DNA of 64,000 bases from Variovorax boronicumulans (GTDB taxonomy: Bacteria; Pseudomonadota; Gammaproteobacteria; Burkholderiales; Burkholderiaceae_C), in contig NZ_JAUSSG010000001.1 of NCBI RefSeq assembly GCF_030812215.1, positions 992,001 to 1,056,000 on the forward strand, given 5' to 3'. Of this stretch, positions 35,457-44,111 are shown piece after piece. The notes below the pieces were generated by a model. The model was not told where the DNA came from, searched no databases, and was given only the letters and a program-made list of their open reading frames with translations. The number at the start of each line of letters is the position of its first letter. Positions within the stretch are counted from its first letter, which is position 1. A program made the translations under genes and the position numbers.

Positions 35457-36121
35457 GCGGCGCTCCCCGTCGAAAGTGCGTCCACCAGCCGCGTGCCGAT
35501 CATCGAATCGCGCGAGACCAACTCGGCGAGCGCTTCCTCGCTCCAGCCCTCGGTGCCCGCGGGTCGCTGCGGGATCACGAGATAGCGCACTTCGGCGGTC
35601 GAATCCCAGACACGGATGCGCGTGCTCTCGGGCAGCGTCGTGCCGAAATCGGCCAGCACGCCGCGCGGGTCTTTCACGGCGCGCGAGCGGTACGGCGCGC
35701 TCTTGTACCAGGTGGGCGGCAGGCCGAGCACGGGCCAGGGATAGCAGCTGCAGAGGGTGCAGACGACCATGTGGTGCTGATCGCCCGTGTTCTCCACCGC
35801 CACCATGTGCTCGCCCTGCCGGCCGGTGTAGCCGAGCGAGGCAATGGCCGCCGTGGCATCGGCCATCAGCCAGTCGTGGAACGCCTGGTCGACCCAGGCC
35901 CGCGCCACCACCCGCGCGCCGTTGCGCGGGCCGATGCGGGTCTGGTAGGTGTCGATCAGCGCGTCGAGCGCAGCGGGATCGATGTAGCCCTTCTGCGTGA
36001 GCACGCTTTCGAGGGCGCGAACCCGCAGGTCCATCTCGCCGAGCTCGCTGTGATCGTGCGCATGATCGTGGCCGTGCTGGTGGCCATGTTCGCGGCCATT
36101 CGTGGGGTGGTCTTGGCTCAT
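35453..36121 (-). CDS. nthA: Nitrile hydratase subunit alpha, cobalt type
   Basis: Catalytic subunit of 222 residues. [11 protein letters not shown] holds the metal-binding cysteines (Cys121, Cys124, Cys126); Thr in CTLCSC rather than Ser indicates the cobalt-type enzyme. [16 protein letters not shown] and RDSMIG are standard. The N-terminus carries an unusual His/Asp-rich tail (residues about 11-25 with eight histidines alternating with G, D or A). ATG 36121 is used; ATG 36130 is an alternative and neither has a strong ribosome site. Divergent from thyA, 63 bp apart. Confidence 0.93.
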   Translation of the reverse strand: MSQDHPTNGREHGHQHGHDHAHDHSELGEMDLRVRALESVLTQKGYIDPAALDALIDTYQTRIGPRNGARVVARAWVDQAFHDWLMADATAAIASLGYTGRQGEHMVAVENTGDQHHMVVCTLCSCYPWPVLGLPPTWYKSAPYRSRAVKDPRGVLADFGTTLPESTRIRVWDSTAEVRYLVIPQRPAGTEGWSEEALAELVSRDSMIGTRLVDALSTGSAA

Positions 36122-36184
36122 GCCCGCCATGCTAAGCCCGGGCACTTAAAATTCGAAAACCCGCCTCTGAGAGCACCTCTTGCC

Positions 36185-37027
36185 ATGACCTCCACGCCCA
36201 CCCGCCCCGTCCGCTCCCAGTACGAAGATTTCATGCGCCACGTGGACACCCACGGCGTCTTCAAGAGCGACCGCACCGGCACGGGCACCAAGAGCGTGTT
36301 CGGCCACCAGATGCGCTTCGACCTGAACGAGGGCTTTCCGCTGGTGACCACGAAGAAGGTGCACCTCAAATCCATCATCCAGGAACTGCTGTGGTTCCTG
36401 ACCGGGTCGAGCAACAACAACTGGCTGAAGGAACGCGGCGTCACCATCTGGGACGAATGGGCCCGCGAAGACGGCGACCTGGGCCCCGTGTACGGCGTGC
36501 AATGGCGCAGCTGGCCCACGCCCGATGGCGGGCACATCGACCAGATTTCCGACGTCATCAAGACCCTGAAGACCAACCCCGATTCGCGCCGCATCATCGT
36601 GAGCGCCTGGAACGTGGCAGAACTCTCGAAGATGGCGCTGATGCCCTGCCATGCGTTCTTCCAGTTCTACGTGGCGCCGCCGCAGGCCGAGGGCGAACGC
36701 GGCAAGCTGAGCTGCCAGCTCTACCAGCGCAGCGCCGACATCTTTCTCGGCGTTCCCTTCAACATCGCAAGCTACGCGCTGCTCACGCACATGGTGGCGC
36801 AGCAGTGCGACCTGGACGTGGGCGACTTCATCTGGACCGGCGGCGACTGCCACATCTACAGCAACCACGCCGAACAGGTGAAGCTGCAGCTGAGCCGCGA
36901 CCCGTACCCCTACCCCACGCTCAACATCAAGCGCAAGCCCGACTCGATCTTCGACTACCAGTACGAGGACTTCGAGGTGCTCGACTACAAGCACGGCGAT
37001 CCGATCAAGGCGCCTGTGGCAGTCTGA
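36185..37027 (+). CDS. thyA: Thymidylate synthase
   Basis: Enzyme of 280 residues converting dUMP to dTMP with methylene-tetrahydrofolate. [18 protein letters not shown] at the N-terminus binds phosphate, [11 protein letters not shown] holds the nucleophile (Cys155), and [22 protein letters not shown] and [11 protein letters not shown] are signatures. Start ATG 36185 by homology. It is followed 13 bp later by folA, the usual pairing that regenerates the folate it consumes. TAAAAT at 36147 could be a -10. Confidence 0.97.
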   Translation: MTSTPTRPVRSQYEDFMRHVDTHGVFKSDRTGTGTKSVFGHQMRFDLNEGFPLVTTKKVHLKSIIQELLWFLTGSSNNNWLKERGVTIWDEWAREDGDLGPVYGVQWRSWPTPDGGHIDQISDVIKTLKTNPDSRRIIVSAWNVAELSKMALMPCHAFFQFYVAPPQAEGERGKLSCQLYQRSADIFLGVPFNIASYALLTHMVAQQCDLDVGDFIWTGGDCHIYSNHAEQVKLQLSRDPYPYPTLNIKRKPDSIFDYQYEDFEVLDYKHGDPIKAPVAV

Positions 37028-37040
37028 GCGACCGAGCGAC

Positions 37041-37562
37041 ATGACCGAGCCCCGCATCAACCTCATCTACGCCCGCGCCGCCAACGGTGTCATCGGCGCC
37101 AACGGCACGATCCCCTGGCACCTGCCCGAGGACATGGTGCACTTCAAGCAGCAGACCGCCGGCGCGCCGGTGATCATGGGCCGCAAGACCTGGGACTCGC
37201 TGCCGCCGCGCTTTCGCCCGCTGCCGGGCCGACGGAACATCGTGGTCACGCGGCAGGCCGATTGGCGCGCCGAGGGCGCGGTGCCGGTGGGCAACCTGCG
37301 CGACGCGCTCTCGCTTTGTGCAGAAGCTGCGTCGCCCGAGGTGTGGGTGATCGGCGGCGCGCAGATCTACGCCGAGGCCGAGCCGCTGGCACAGCGCGCG
37401 GTCGTGACCGAAATCGCTCGCGACTACGAAGGCGATGCGCATGCGCCCGCACTCGACGGCGCGGCATGGCGCGAGACGCAGCGCGAATCGCACGTCTCGG
37501 CCAAGGACGGCCTGGGCTTCAGCTTCGTGACCTACGAACGCATCGCGCCCACGCACGCATGA
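37041..37562 (+). CDS. folA: Dihydrofolate reductase
   Basis: Enzyme of 173 residues reducing dihydrofolate with NADPH. IPWHLPEDMVHFKQQT contains the substrate-binding acidic residue, PVIMGRKTWDSLP the NADPH loop and VIGGAQIYAEA the second nucleotide loop. Directly downstream of thyA. Stop overlaps the next gene (ATGA). Confidence 0.96.
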   Translation: MTEPRINLIYARAANGVIGANGTIPWHLPEDMVHFKQQTAGAPVIMGRKTWDSLPPRFRPLPGRRNIVVTRQADWRAEGAVPVGNLRDALSLCAEAASPEVWVIGGAQIYAEAEPLAQRAVVTEIARDYEGDAHAPALDGAAWRETQRESHVSAKDGLGFSFVTYERIAPTHA

Positions 37563-38683
37563 ACGACGAGCGCCCCGCCCTCCCGTCCGCGCCGCAACTG
37601 AAGCGGCGCTCCGTGGTGATGGGTGCGGCCTTGCTCGCGGGTCTCGCGCCGCTGCAGGCGCTGCAAGCCGCCGAACCCCTTGAACCCGATGAAGAGGCGC
37701 TCTTCCTGCCCGGCACGGCGCGCCCCACCGCCGACGGCCGGATCGAGGTCGACATCCACGCCTGGATCTTCGAGCGCGAACGGCGCTGGGGCCTGGACGC
37801 CGCGCTGGCGCGCTACCTCGGGCTGAGCCTCAAGAAACTCTCGCCCACGGCACGGCTGCGCTTCAACCAGCGCACCGCGCTGTTCCATGCGGAATCGGAA
37901 GAAGGCAAGCTGATCGATGTCGTCTTCGACGGCACGCAGGTCCGCGTGAAGATGCCGCCCTCGACGGCGGACGGACGCAGCAACCTGCGCGTGGTGGTCG
38001 ACGCGCCGCGCACCGCGGCACCGCTGCAGTGGCTGCAGTTCCACGGCGTGACCGGACCGGGCGAACTGCTGCACCGCTTCAGGGGCCAGGCGCTCGTCGT
38101 GCCGCCGGCGGGCGTGTCCGTCATCTCGGACATCGACGACACCATCAAGCGCACCCAGGTGCGCGACCGGCGCGAGATGCTGCTGAACACCTTCGCGCGG
38201 CGCTTCGAGGCGGCACCCCGCATGGCCGCGTATTACCGCGCGCTGGCGCAGGTGCCGGACACGCGCTTTCACTACCTCTCGGCGAGCCCGATCCAGCTGT
38301 ATCCCGCGCTCGCGGATTTCGTTCGCGACAACGACTTCCCGGCCGGCAGCATGCACCTGCGCGAGAGCACCACGTGGCGCACGCTGATTCCCGGCGCCGA
38401 GGATTCGCGTGCGCACAAGCTCGGCGTGATCGACCGGCTGCTCACCGAATTTCCGCAGCGTCGCTTCCTGCTCGTGGGCGATTCGGGCGAGGCCGATCCG
38501 GAAATCTACGCGCAGGTGTACCGCGCGAATCCGCAGCGCATCGACGGCATCGTGATCCGCGACGTGACCGAGGAGGGCCGGCTGTCCGATCGCTACCGCG
38601 CGACCTTCGATGGCATCGATCCGGTGCTCTGGCACATCCTGATGTCCGACACCACCGCGTGGCCGCTTCAAGCCAGCAGATAG
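37559..38683 (+). CDS. App1-like phosphatase-domain protein (DUF2183)
   Basis: Protein of 374 residues. The N-terminus is signal-like (RRSVVMGAALLAGLAPLQALQA), so it is probably exported. A beta-rich domain (about 45-175) precedes the DUF2183 catalytic part with DIDDTIK (Asp191, Asp193, Thr195), the DxDxT motif of phosphatidate phosphatases such as yeast App1, then LSASPIQLYP and LVGDSGEADPEIY. Likely dephosphorylates a phospholipid or related ester. Coupled by ATGA to folA, an unexpected partner. Confidence 0.85.
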   Translation: MNDERPALPSAPQLKRRSVVMGAALLAGLAPLQALQAAEPLEPDEEALFLPGTARPTADGRIEVDIHAWIFERERRWGLDAALARYLGLSLKKLSPTARLRFNQRTALFHAESEEGKLIDVVFDGTQVRVKMPPSTADGRSNLRVVVDAPRTAAPLQWLQFHGVTGPGELLHRFRGQALVVPPAGVSVISDIDDTIKRTQVRDRREMLLNTFARRFEAAPRMAAYYRALAQVPDTRFHYLSASPIQLYPALADFVRDNDFPAGSMHLRESTTWRTLIPGAEDSRAHKLGVIDRLLTEFPQRRFLLVGDSGEADPEIYAQVYRANPQRIDGIVIRDVTEEGRLSDRYRATFDGIDPVLWHILMSDTTAWPLQASR

Positions 38684-38797
38684 CCTGCTGCAGTGCAGCG
38701 GCAAACGGTTGCGCCCGCACCGCGCAGGCAAAGTGAAAACTTCCGTACGCGCGTCAAAAGGGCATGCCCACCGCAGGGATTAGCCGCAGCTAATTGT

Positions 38798-38809
38798 TTG
38801 TGCGCACAA
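38798..38809. promoter_or_regulatory. Palindrome before a small orphan gene
   Basis: TTGTGCGCACAA is an exact 12-bp palindrome 34 bp before the start at 38844, inside an AT-richer patch that may hold the promoter. It is a candidate operator; regulator unknown. Confidence 0.4.
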
Positions 38810-38843
38810 TGTCCGGACCGCCATCAAGACAAGGAGACGGCTC

Positions 38844-39083
38844 ATGTCCATGGAGTTTCTTCGGGTGATTTCGGAGCAGAGATTGCCCTATGTCGTCCAC
38901 ACGCCCGCAGACATCGACAGGCTGCGTGTGCTGCGTGCGGCCGACCTGGTGACTGCCTTCATCCCGCCGTCCGAGCACGCGCCGGACGAGCGCGCGATAC
39001 ACCAGCTGGCGCAGGTCGAATCGATCACCGCCAAGGGCAAGCTGGTCCTGAACAAGGCCACCTCCGCATTCATCGAGTTGTGA
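38844..39083 (+). CDS. Small hypothetical protein, 79 residues
   Basis: Predicted soluble protein with no recognised family (LRVLRAADLVTAFIPPSE in the middle; ends KATSAFIEL). AAGGAGAC gives a strong ribosome site and the gene has its own upstream region with a palindrome, which supports it being real. Its 3' end overlaps the convergent YbhN-like gene by 14 bp. It looks like a small stress- or housekeeping-type protein of Burkholderiales, but no function can be given. Confidence 0.7.
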   Translation: MSMEFLRVISEQRLPYVVHTPADIDRLRVLRAADLVTAFIPPSEHAPDERAIHQLAQVESITAKGKLVLNKATSAFIEL

Positions 39084-40074
39084 CGACCTCGCCTTGCGGC
39101 GGATGACTCGTCGCATGGCGCTCCAGAAAGACATACAGCGCCATCCCGCCGGCCAACGGCAACAGGTAGTAAAGCGCGCGATACGCGAGCACCGCGCCCA
39201 TCAATGCACCCTGCTTCACGCTGCCTGACAACAGCGCGAGATAGACGGCTTCCAGCACCCCGAGCCCCGCGGGAATCGGCGTGATCACCCCCACGATCGA
39301 TGCGGCCAGCAGCACGCCCAATGTGGTCGTGTAGGGCACCTGCTGGCCGAGCAGCAGGTACATCGCGGAGCCCATCAGCGCCCAGTTGGTCGCCGACAGT
39401 GCGAGCTGTATCAACGCGAGCCTCGCGCTCGGCAGCCTCAGCCGCCGTTTCCTCCAGCGCCATTCGCGGCCGCGCAAGAGTGCGCAGGCCACGACGTACG
39501 CCACGGCCAGCAGGATCATCGCGACGCCGATCGCGCGCAATGCGCCCGCGCCGATCGGCGCCCGGCTCGGCGGCGCGATGGCACCGGCGGCGAACAGGCC
39601 GCCCGCTAGCAGCCCATACCCCAGCCAGTTGGTCACAAGACTGAGCCCGACGATCTGCGCCACCGTCGCTTCGTCGAGGCCCGCACGCGCATACAAGCGC
39701 GCACGCATCGCAATGCCACCGACCAGCGAGCCGAGATTCAGGTTGAAGGCATAGCTGGTGACCGCAATCGCCCAGGTGCGCCAACGCGGCAGCACATGGT
39801 GCGTATGCCGCCGCCCGATCAGGTCGAAGCAGCCATACAGCGCGTGGCTCGCGGTGGCAAGGCCCAGCACGCCGAGCAGCAGCCAAGGCGAATAACGCTG
39901 CAATGCATGCCATGCGCCGGCCCAGTCGACCTTGTGCGCATGCGACAGCAAGAGCCCGAGGATCGCGATGCCGACCAGCGGCAACACCCAGCGGCGACTG
40001 CGCTGCCAGAGCGATGCCGATGTGGCGGACGCGTGGGAAGTTTCTGCGCTGGCGGTGGCTGCGTTGCCGTTCAT
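39070..40074 (-). CDS. Lysylphosphatidylglycerol synthase-type membrane domain protein (YbhN/UPF0104)
   Basis: Inner-membrane protein of 334 residues with about eight hydrophobic segments and the family motifs LGSLVGGIAMRARLYARAGL and VGVITPIPAGLGVLEAVYLALL. It corresponds to the flippase-like membrane half of MprF without the synthase domain. It probably handles a lipid or influences its distribution. A 64-residue charged protein is encoded 23 bp upstream on the same strand. Confidence 0.85.
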   Translation of the reverse strand: MNGNAATASAETSHASATSASLWQRSRRWVLPLVGIAILGLLLSHAHKVDWAGAWHALQRYSPWLLLGVLGLATASHALYGCFDLIGRRHTHHVLPRWRTWAIAVTSYAFNLNLGSLVGGIAMRARLYARAGLDEATVAQIVGLSLVTNWLGYGLLAGGLFAAGAIAPPSRAPIGAGALRAIGVAMILLAVAYVVACALLRGREWRWRKRRLRLPSARLALIQLALSATNWALMGSAMYLLLGQQVPYTTTLGVLLAASIVGVITPIPAGLGVLEAVYLALLSGSVKQGALMGAVLAYRALYYLLPLAGGMALYVFLERHATSHPPQGEVVTTR

Positions 40075-40097
40075 GGACGCGACCCTGGACCGCGGCG

Positions 40098-40292
40098 TCA
40101 GGACTTGCGCTCTCGCGACTTCTCCGCTTTTTGCGGCGTCTTGTCTTCCGCCAGGCCCGGGTCCTCGAGCTTGCGGTTGACCACCTGCTTCATCATCTCC
40201 TCGCCTTCGGTGTCCCGTCCGTCGCTGGGCACGGACTCCTCTTGCGTGATCTCCGGCTCCTCGTGGGCGGGGGCTTTGGTTCTGGAACTCAT
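40098..40292 (-). CDS. Small charged hypothetical protein
   Basis: Product of 64 residues, highly charged and probably disordered (TQEESVPSDGRDTEGEEMM, then a Lys/Arg-rich tail KAEKSRERKS). AGGAGA precedes ATG 40292. It lies just upstream of the YbhN-like gene and is likely co-transcribed. No family recognised. Codon use fits the genome. Confidence 0.6.
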   Translation of the reverse strand: MSSRTKAPAHEEPEITQEESVPSDGRDTEGEEMMKQVVNRKLEDPGLAEDKTPQKAEKSRERKS

Positions 40293-40421
40293 GGGAAATC
40301 TCCTGTGGAACACCCGAGTTTCCGGAGGCGCAGCGCGCGGCTCGCCAGCCGGCGACGACGGGGAATGCAGGACATCGCCCCGATGTGTGTCGCGGCGCAC
40401 GCCGCAGGCCGTCAAGACGCG

Positions 40422-41354
40422 CTAGGGATCGCCGCCGCCGCCGACCAGTTGCCACAGCGCCTCGGCCACCGGCGTCATGACGGCGAGTTGACGGTACAGC
40501 CGGATGTCCACCGGCACGCGCCAGCCGCCCGCGCCGGCGTCCACCAGCGCGCCGCTGCGCAGGTCCTCCGCCACCAGGCTCATCGGCAGCCACGCGAGGC
40601 CGCGGCCTTCGAGCGCCATGGTCCTGAGCAGCGCGGCATGGTGCGCTGTGAAGACCACCGACAGCGAGGGCGCGAAGTCCTTGCCGAACTCGCTGTCCTG
40701 GATCGACCGCATGATCCGCCCGAGCCCCGAGGCCTCGCTGTAGGCCAGCACCGAAGGCGGCGGTTGCGCGCCGAGCGCATGCCGGGGCGCGCCGTTTGCA
40801 TCGGGCGCCGCGAGCGGCACCAGCACGTCGCCGCTCAGGCGCTGCACGGGGTACTGCGCCTCGTCGAGCCGGCCGGGCGCGCCGGCATGGCCGTGGCACA
40901 GCACGAACTGCACGCGGCGCTGCAGCATCAGGTCTTCGCAGGCCTGCGAGCTGTCGGAGATGGTCTGGATCGGCCCCGTGCTCAGCCGGGCCTCCACACT
41001 GCCCAGCCAACGCGGGAAGAAGGTGAGCGACAGCACGTGCGTGGCGGCGAAGCTCAGGCTGGCCGCGTCCAGGTCGTGCGCGTCACGCGCTTCGACGCGG
41101 GCCGCCTGCAGGCCGGCCAGCACCTCCTGCAACAGCGGCCGGAAGCGCTTGCCCGCCGCGGTCAGCGTGACCGGATGCGCGCTGCGGTCGAACAGGTCGA
41201 CGCCCACCCACTCCTCCAGCGCGCGAATGTGCCGGCTGAAGGCGGGTTGCGCGATGGAGCGCGCCTCGGCCGCGCGCGAGAAATTACCGGTCTCGGCCAA
41301 GGCCAGGAAATCTTCCAGCCATTCGAGATCGAGGGGTCGGTTGCCGGGGCCCAT
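40422..41354 (-). CDS. LysR-family regulator of the tartrate dehydratase gene
   Basis: Regulator of 310 residues with winged-helix region (LEDFLALAETGNFSRAAEARSIAQPAFSRHIRALEEW) and a LysR effector domain with FTAHHAALLRTMALEGRGLAWLP. Divergent from the tartrate dehydratase-like gene, the standard arrangement for a LysR activator. The shared gap holds TTGTATGCAA (41382-41391). Confidence 0.9.
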   Translation of the reverse strand: MGPGNRPLDLEWLEDFLALAETGNFSRAAEARSIAQPAFSRHIRALEEWVGVDLFDRSAHPVTLTAAGKRFRPLLQEVLAGLQAARVEARDAHDLDAASLSFAATHVLSLTFFPRWLGSVEARLSTGPIQTISDSSQACEDLMLQRRVQFVLCHGHAGAPGRLDEAQYPVQRLSGDVLVPLAAPDANGAPRHALGAQPPPSVLAYSEASGLGRIMRSIQDSEFGKDFAPSLSVVFTAHHAALLRTMALEGRGLAWLPMSLVAEDLRSGALVDAGAGGWRVPVDIRLYRQLAVMTPVAEALWQLVGGGGDP

Positions 41355-41381
41355 GTGCAGATGCGCAGCGCGATTGAATAG

Positions 41382-41391
41382 TTGTATGCAA
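41382..41391. promoter_or_regulatory. Candidate LysR-type site upstream of tartrate dehydratase
   Basis: TTG-TATG-CAA lies in an AT-richer patch with CAATTG adjoining, 28 bp from the LysR start and about 100 bp from the dehydratase start. Position fits a LysR binding site; sequence evidence alone is modest. Confidence 0.35.
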
Positions 41392-41428
41392 TTGGAGTAT
41401 TGGACGGTGCAAGCCCGCCCGGAAAAAG

Positions 41429-41494
41429 ATGCACGCCTTCTTCCTGCACTGCACCTTCAACCACGGTGGGATTCTCCCCCACCCCTCAGCATGA
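41429..41494 (+). CDS. Short upstream ORF overlapping the tartrate dehydratase start
   Basis: ATG at 41429, preceded by GGAAAAAG, opens a 21-codon ORF (begins MHAFFLHC, ends LPHPSA). Its TGA overlaps the dehydratase ATG as ATGA. The dehydratase itself has no Shine-Dalgarno, so this ORF may deliver ribosomes to it. Too short to judge coding by composition. Confidence 0.45.
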   Translation: MHAFFLHCTFNHGGILPHPSA

Positions 41495-42657
41495 AAATCG
41501 TCAACATCCTCGAGTCCACGCGTCCCATCAAGTCGGACATCCGCAACGCCTACATCGACTTCTCGAAGATGACCCTGAGCCTGGTGGCCGTGGTCACCGA
41601 CGTGATCCGCGACGGCAGGCCGGTCATCGGCTACGGCTTCAACTCGAACGGCCGCTACGGCCAGGGCGGCCTGATCCGCGGGCGCTTCCTGCCGCGGCTG
41701 CTGGAGGCCGAGCCGGCCTCGCTCCTCGACGAGACCGGCGAGAACCTCGACCCCCACAAGATCTGGGCCCGCATGATGATCAACGAGAAGCCCGGCGGCC
41801 ACGGCGAGCGCTCGGTGGCCGTGGGCACGATCGACATGGCCGTGTGGGATGCCGTCGCCAAGATCGCCGGCAAGCCGCTCTACCAGCTGCTGGCCGAGCG
41901 TTACGGCAGCGGCACGCCCGATCCGCGCGTGTTCGTGTACGCCGCGGGCGGCTACTACTACCCCGGCAAGGGCGTCGAAGGGCTGCAGCGCGAGATGACC
42001 AGCTACCTCGAGCGCGGCTACTCGGTCGTGAAGATGAAGATCGGCGGCGCCACGCTGGCCGAAGACTGCGAACGCATCGAGTCGGTGCTGAAGATCCTCG
42101 GCCCCGGCCAACAACTGGCGGTGGACGCCAACGGCCGCTTCGACCTGCCCACCGCCATCGACTACGGCCGCGCGCTCTCGCAGTACCCGCTCTTCTGGTA
42201 CGAGGAAGCCGGCGATCCGCTCGACTACGAACTGCAGGCAAAGCTCGGCGAGGTGTACGCCGGCCCGATGGCCACGGGCGAGAACCTGTTCTCGATGCAG
42301 GATGCGCGCAACCTCATCCGCCACGGCGGCATGCGGCCCGACCGCGACTGGCTGCAGTTCGACTGCGCGCTGAGCTACGGCCTCGTCGAATACCTGCGCA
42401 CGCTCGACATGCTGAAGGCACACGGCTGGTCGCCCTCGCGCTGCATTCCGCACGGCGGCCATCAGATGTCGCTGGCCATCGCCGCGGGCCTGGGCCTGGG
42501 CGGCAACGAGAGCTACCCCGACCTGTTCCAGCCCTACGGCGGCTTCCCCGACGGCGTGAAGGTGCAGGACGGCTATGTCACGCTGCCGCCGCTGCCGGGC
42601 ATCGGCTTCGAAGGGAAGGCGGATCTGATCGCCCAGATGCGGGCGCTGGCGAGTTAG
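41491..42657 (+). CDS. D-tartrate dehydratase (enolase superfamily)
   Basis: Enzyme of 388 residues expected to convert D-tartrate to oxaloacetate. From memory it is closely similar along its whole length to the characterised Bradyrhizobium japonicum D-tartrate dehydratase. The catalytic set is conserved with an offset of one: Lys183 in KMKIGG, metal ligands Asp212 (VDANGRF), Glu238 and Glu264 (GENL), and His321 in PHGGHQM. IRNAYIDFSKMT and NSNGRYGQGGLIR at the N-terminus bind substrate in the relative. Divergent LysR regulator; oxaloacetate would enter central metabolism. Confidence 0.9.
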   Translation: MKIVNILESTRPIKSDIRNAYIDFSKMTLSLVAVVTDVIRDGRPVIGYGFNSNGRYGQGGLIRGRFLPRLLEAEPASLLDETGENLDPHKIWARMMINEKPGGHGERSVAVGTIDMAVWDAVAKIAGKPLYQLLAERYGSGTPDPRVFVYAAGGYYYPGKGVEGLQREMTSYLERGYSVVKMKIGGATLAEDCERIESVLKILGPGQQLAVDANGRFDLPTAIDYGRALSQYPLFWYEEAGDPLDYELQAKLGEVYAGPMATGENLFSMQDARNLIRHGGMRPDRDWLQFDCALSYGLVEYLRTLDMLKAHGWSPSRCIPHGGHQMSLAIAAGLGLGGNESYPDLFQPYGGFPDGVKVQDGYVTLPPLPGIGFEGKADLIAQMRALAS

Positions 42658-42661
42658 TTGC

Positions 42662-43339
42662 TCAGCCGATGCGCCAGGCCTGTGTCCACATGGCCAGCGC
42701 ATCGAGCGCTTCGTCGAGCGCGTCCTGGTTCGAGCGCCCACTGCGCCTGGGCACGCTGAACGAGTGGTCGGCGTCCTCGATCTCCATCGATGTCGCCAGT
42801 GATCCCAGGCCGCGAAGCACGGGCCGCATCTGCGCGGGCTCCGCGAGCTTGTCGCGCGTGCCGTGCACGAACAGCATCGGCACCTCGACCTCGTACAGAT
42901 GGGCGGCGCGATCGACGGACGGAGCGCCCGAGGGGTGGAGCGGAAAGCCGAGAAAGACCAGTCCCGCGACGCCCGGCATCGGTTCGAGCGCCTGGGCCTG
43001 CGAGGTCATGCGGCCGCCGAACGACTTGCCGCCGGCGAACAGCCGAACGCCATCGAAATGCTGCGAAGCGCATCGGACGGCCGCTCGCACTGTGGCGTGG
43101 GCGAGCGCCGGCGAGTCCACGCGCTTCAGGCCTTTTTCCATGTACGGGAACTGATAGCGCAGCGTCGCGATGCGCCGCTCTGCCAGGCCCTCGGCGACGG
43201 CATTCATGAACGGATGCGTCATCCCCGCGCCCGCACCGTGCGCCAGGACAAGGCAGGCCTGGGCATCCGCCGACGCCACCGCCAGGGCCGAGACATCGAC
43301 ACCGGATGCGAGGGAGATTGCGATCTGCATTGTTTTCAT
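42662..43339 (-). CDS. Alpha/beta-hydrolase of the KANL3/Tex30 type
   Basis: Hydrolase of 225 residues. LVLAHGAGAGMTHPFM is the oxyanion-hole region, FAGGKSFGGRM the nucleophile elbow (Ser in GKSFGG), LFVHGTRDKLAEP the acid region and DADHSF the histidine. This layout is that of the dienelactone-hydrolase-like Tex30/KANL3 family, generally of unknown substrate. Converges with the tartrate dehydratase gene. Start ATG 43339, or 43330. Confidence 0.82.
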   Translation of the reverse strand: MKTMQIAISLASGVDVSALAVASADAQACLVLAHGAGAGMTHPFMNAVAEGLAERRIATLRYQFPYMEKGLKRVDSPALAHATVRAAVRCASQHFDGVRLFAGGKSFGGRMTSQAQALEPMPGVAGLVFLGFPLHPSGAPSVDRAAHLYEVEVPMLFVHGTRDKLAEPAQMRPVLRGLGSLATSMEIEDADHSFSVPRRSGRSNQDALDEALDALAMWTQAWRIG

Positions 43340-43376
43340 GGCAAAGCCCCGATCCTCGGCCACGGACGCATTCGAT

Positions 43377-44111
43377 TCAAGCAGCGCGACTCCCGCGGCG
43401 CTTCTGTTCCAACTGGCGCTGGCGTTCCTCCGCGGCGAGCGTCCTGGCCTTGTCGTGGCCATGCTCGGCCACCGAGAACGCCTTGCTCACCGTGCCCTTT
43501 CCCGCGATGTAGGTGATGGCCATCCAGTAGCCCGGATGCCGGGCCCGGGGCGCCTTGAAGGTGACGCCGGAAATGCCGCTGCGGTTGTTCTTTCGCACGA
43601 TCTCGGATGGCGAGCGTTTCGGCGAAAGCCCCGCGATCGGGTGGGCAGGCGCGTTGCGGATCGCCTCTTCGGCCGGATGTACCTTCGCCAGCCCGGACAT
43701 CTGCGCCAACTGGCGCTTGCGCTCCCGGATCGCCATCGACCGTCCGGCACCGCCCTGGTCGCTGACAAGAAACAGCGCCCGCAGGATCTGGTCGTGGGCG
43801 ATGTAGGTCTTGGCGAGCCACCCCAGCATCTTTCCCTGGGCCGACAGCAGGCGGAACACGCCGGGCACCCCGGTCTTGTTGTTGGGCCGGATCTTCTCGG
43901 CCCGCGAGCGGCGCGTGACCGGCGGCAGGCTTTTCACCAGGGCATCGCGCCACCGCTGCGCGTGCAGGAGCGCGTGCGAACTGCCGCCGTAGCTGGCTTG
44001 GCCGAACCCCTCGCGATATCGCACGCCGGCCCTGACGATCGACACCTCGAACCCCCAAGGCCGGCTATAGATGCCGTACATGTCGGCGGAATTCGGAACA
44101 CCCTTTGGCAT
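43377..44111 (-). CDS. Protein with three AP2-like repeats
   Basis: Protein of 244 residues consisting of three related blocks: YGIYSRPWGFEVSIVRAGVRY..F (about 12-65), VPGVFRLLSAQGKMLGWLAKTY (about 78-145) and ISGVTFKAPRARHPGYWMAITY (about 178-235). Each follows the AP2/ERF pattern of G-V-x(n)-W-x-A followed by a helix rich in A, R and L; NNKTGVPGV and NNRSGISGV precede the last two. AP2 folds bind DNA. Unlike most bacterial AP2 domains, no endonuclease domain is attached. The start ATG 44111 has a weak ribosome site. The 219 bp upstream to the IclR stop hold no convincing gene. Confidence 0.7.
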   Translation of the reverse strand: MPKGVPNSADMYGIYSRPWGFEVSIVRAGVRYREGFGQASYGGSSHALLHAQRWRDALVKSLPPVTRRSRAEKIRPNNKTGVPGVFRLLSAQGKMLGWLAKTYIAHDQILRALFLVSDQGGAGRSMAIRERKRQLAQMSGLAKVHPAEEAIRNAPAHPIAGLSPKRSPSEIVRKNNRSGISGVTFKAPRARHPGYWMAITYIAGKGTVSKAFSVAEHGHDKARTLAAEERQRQLEQKRRGSRAA

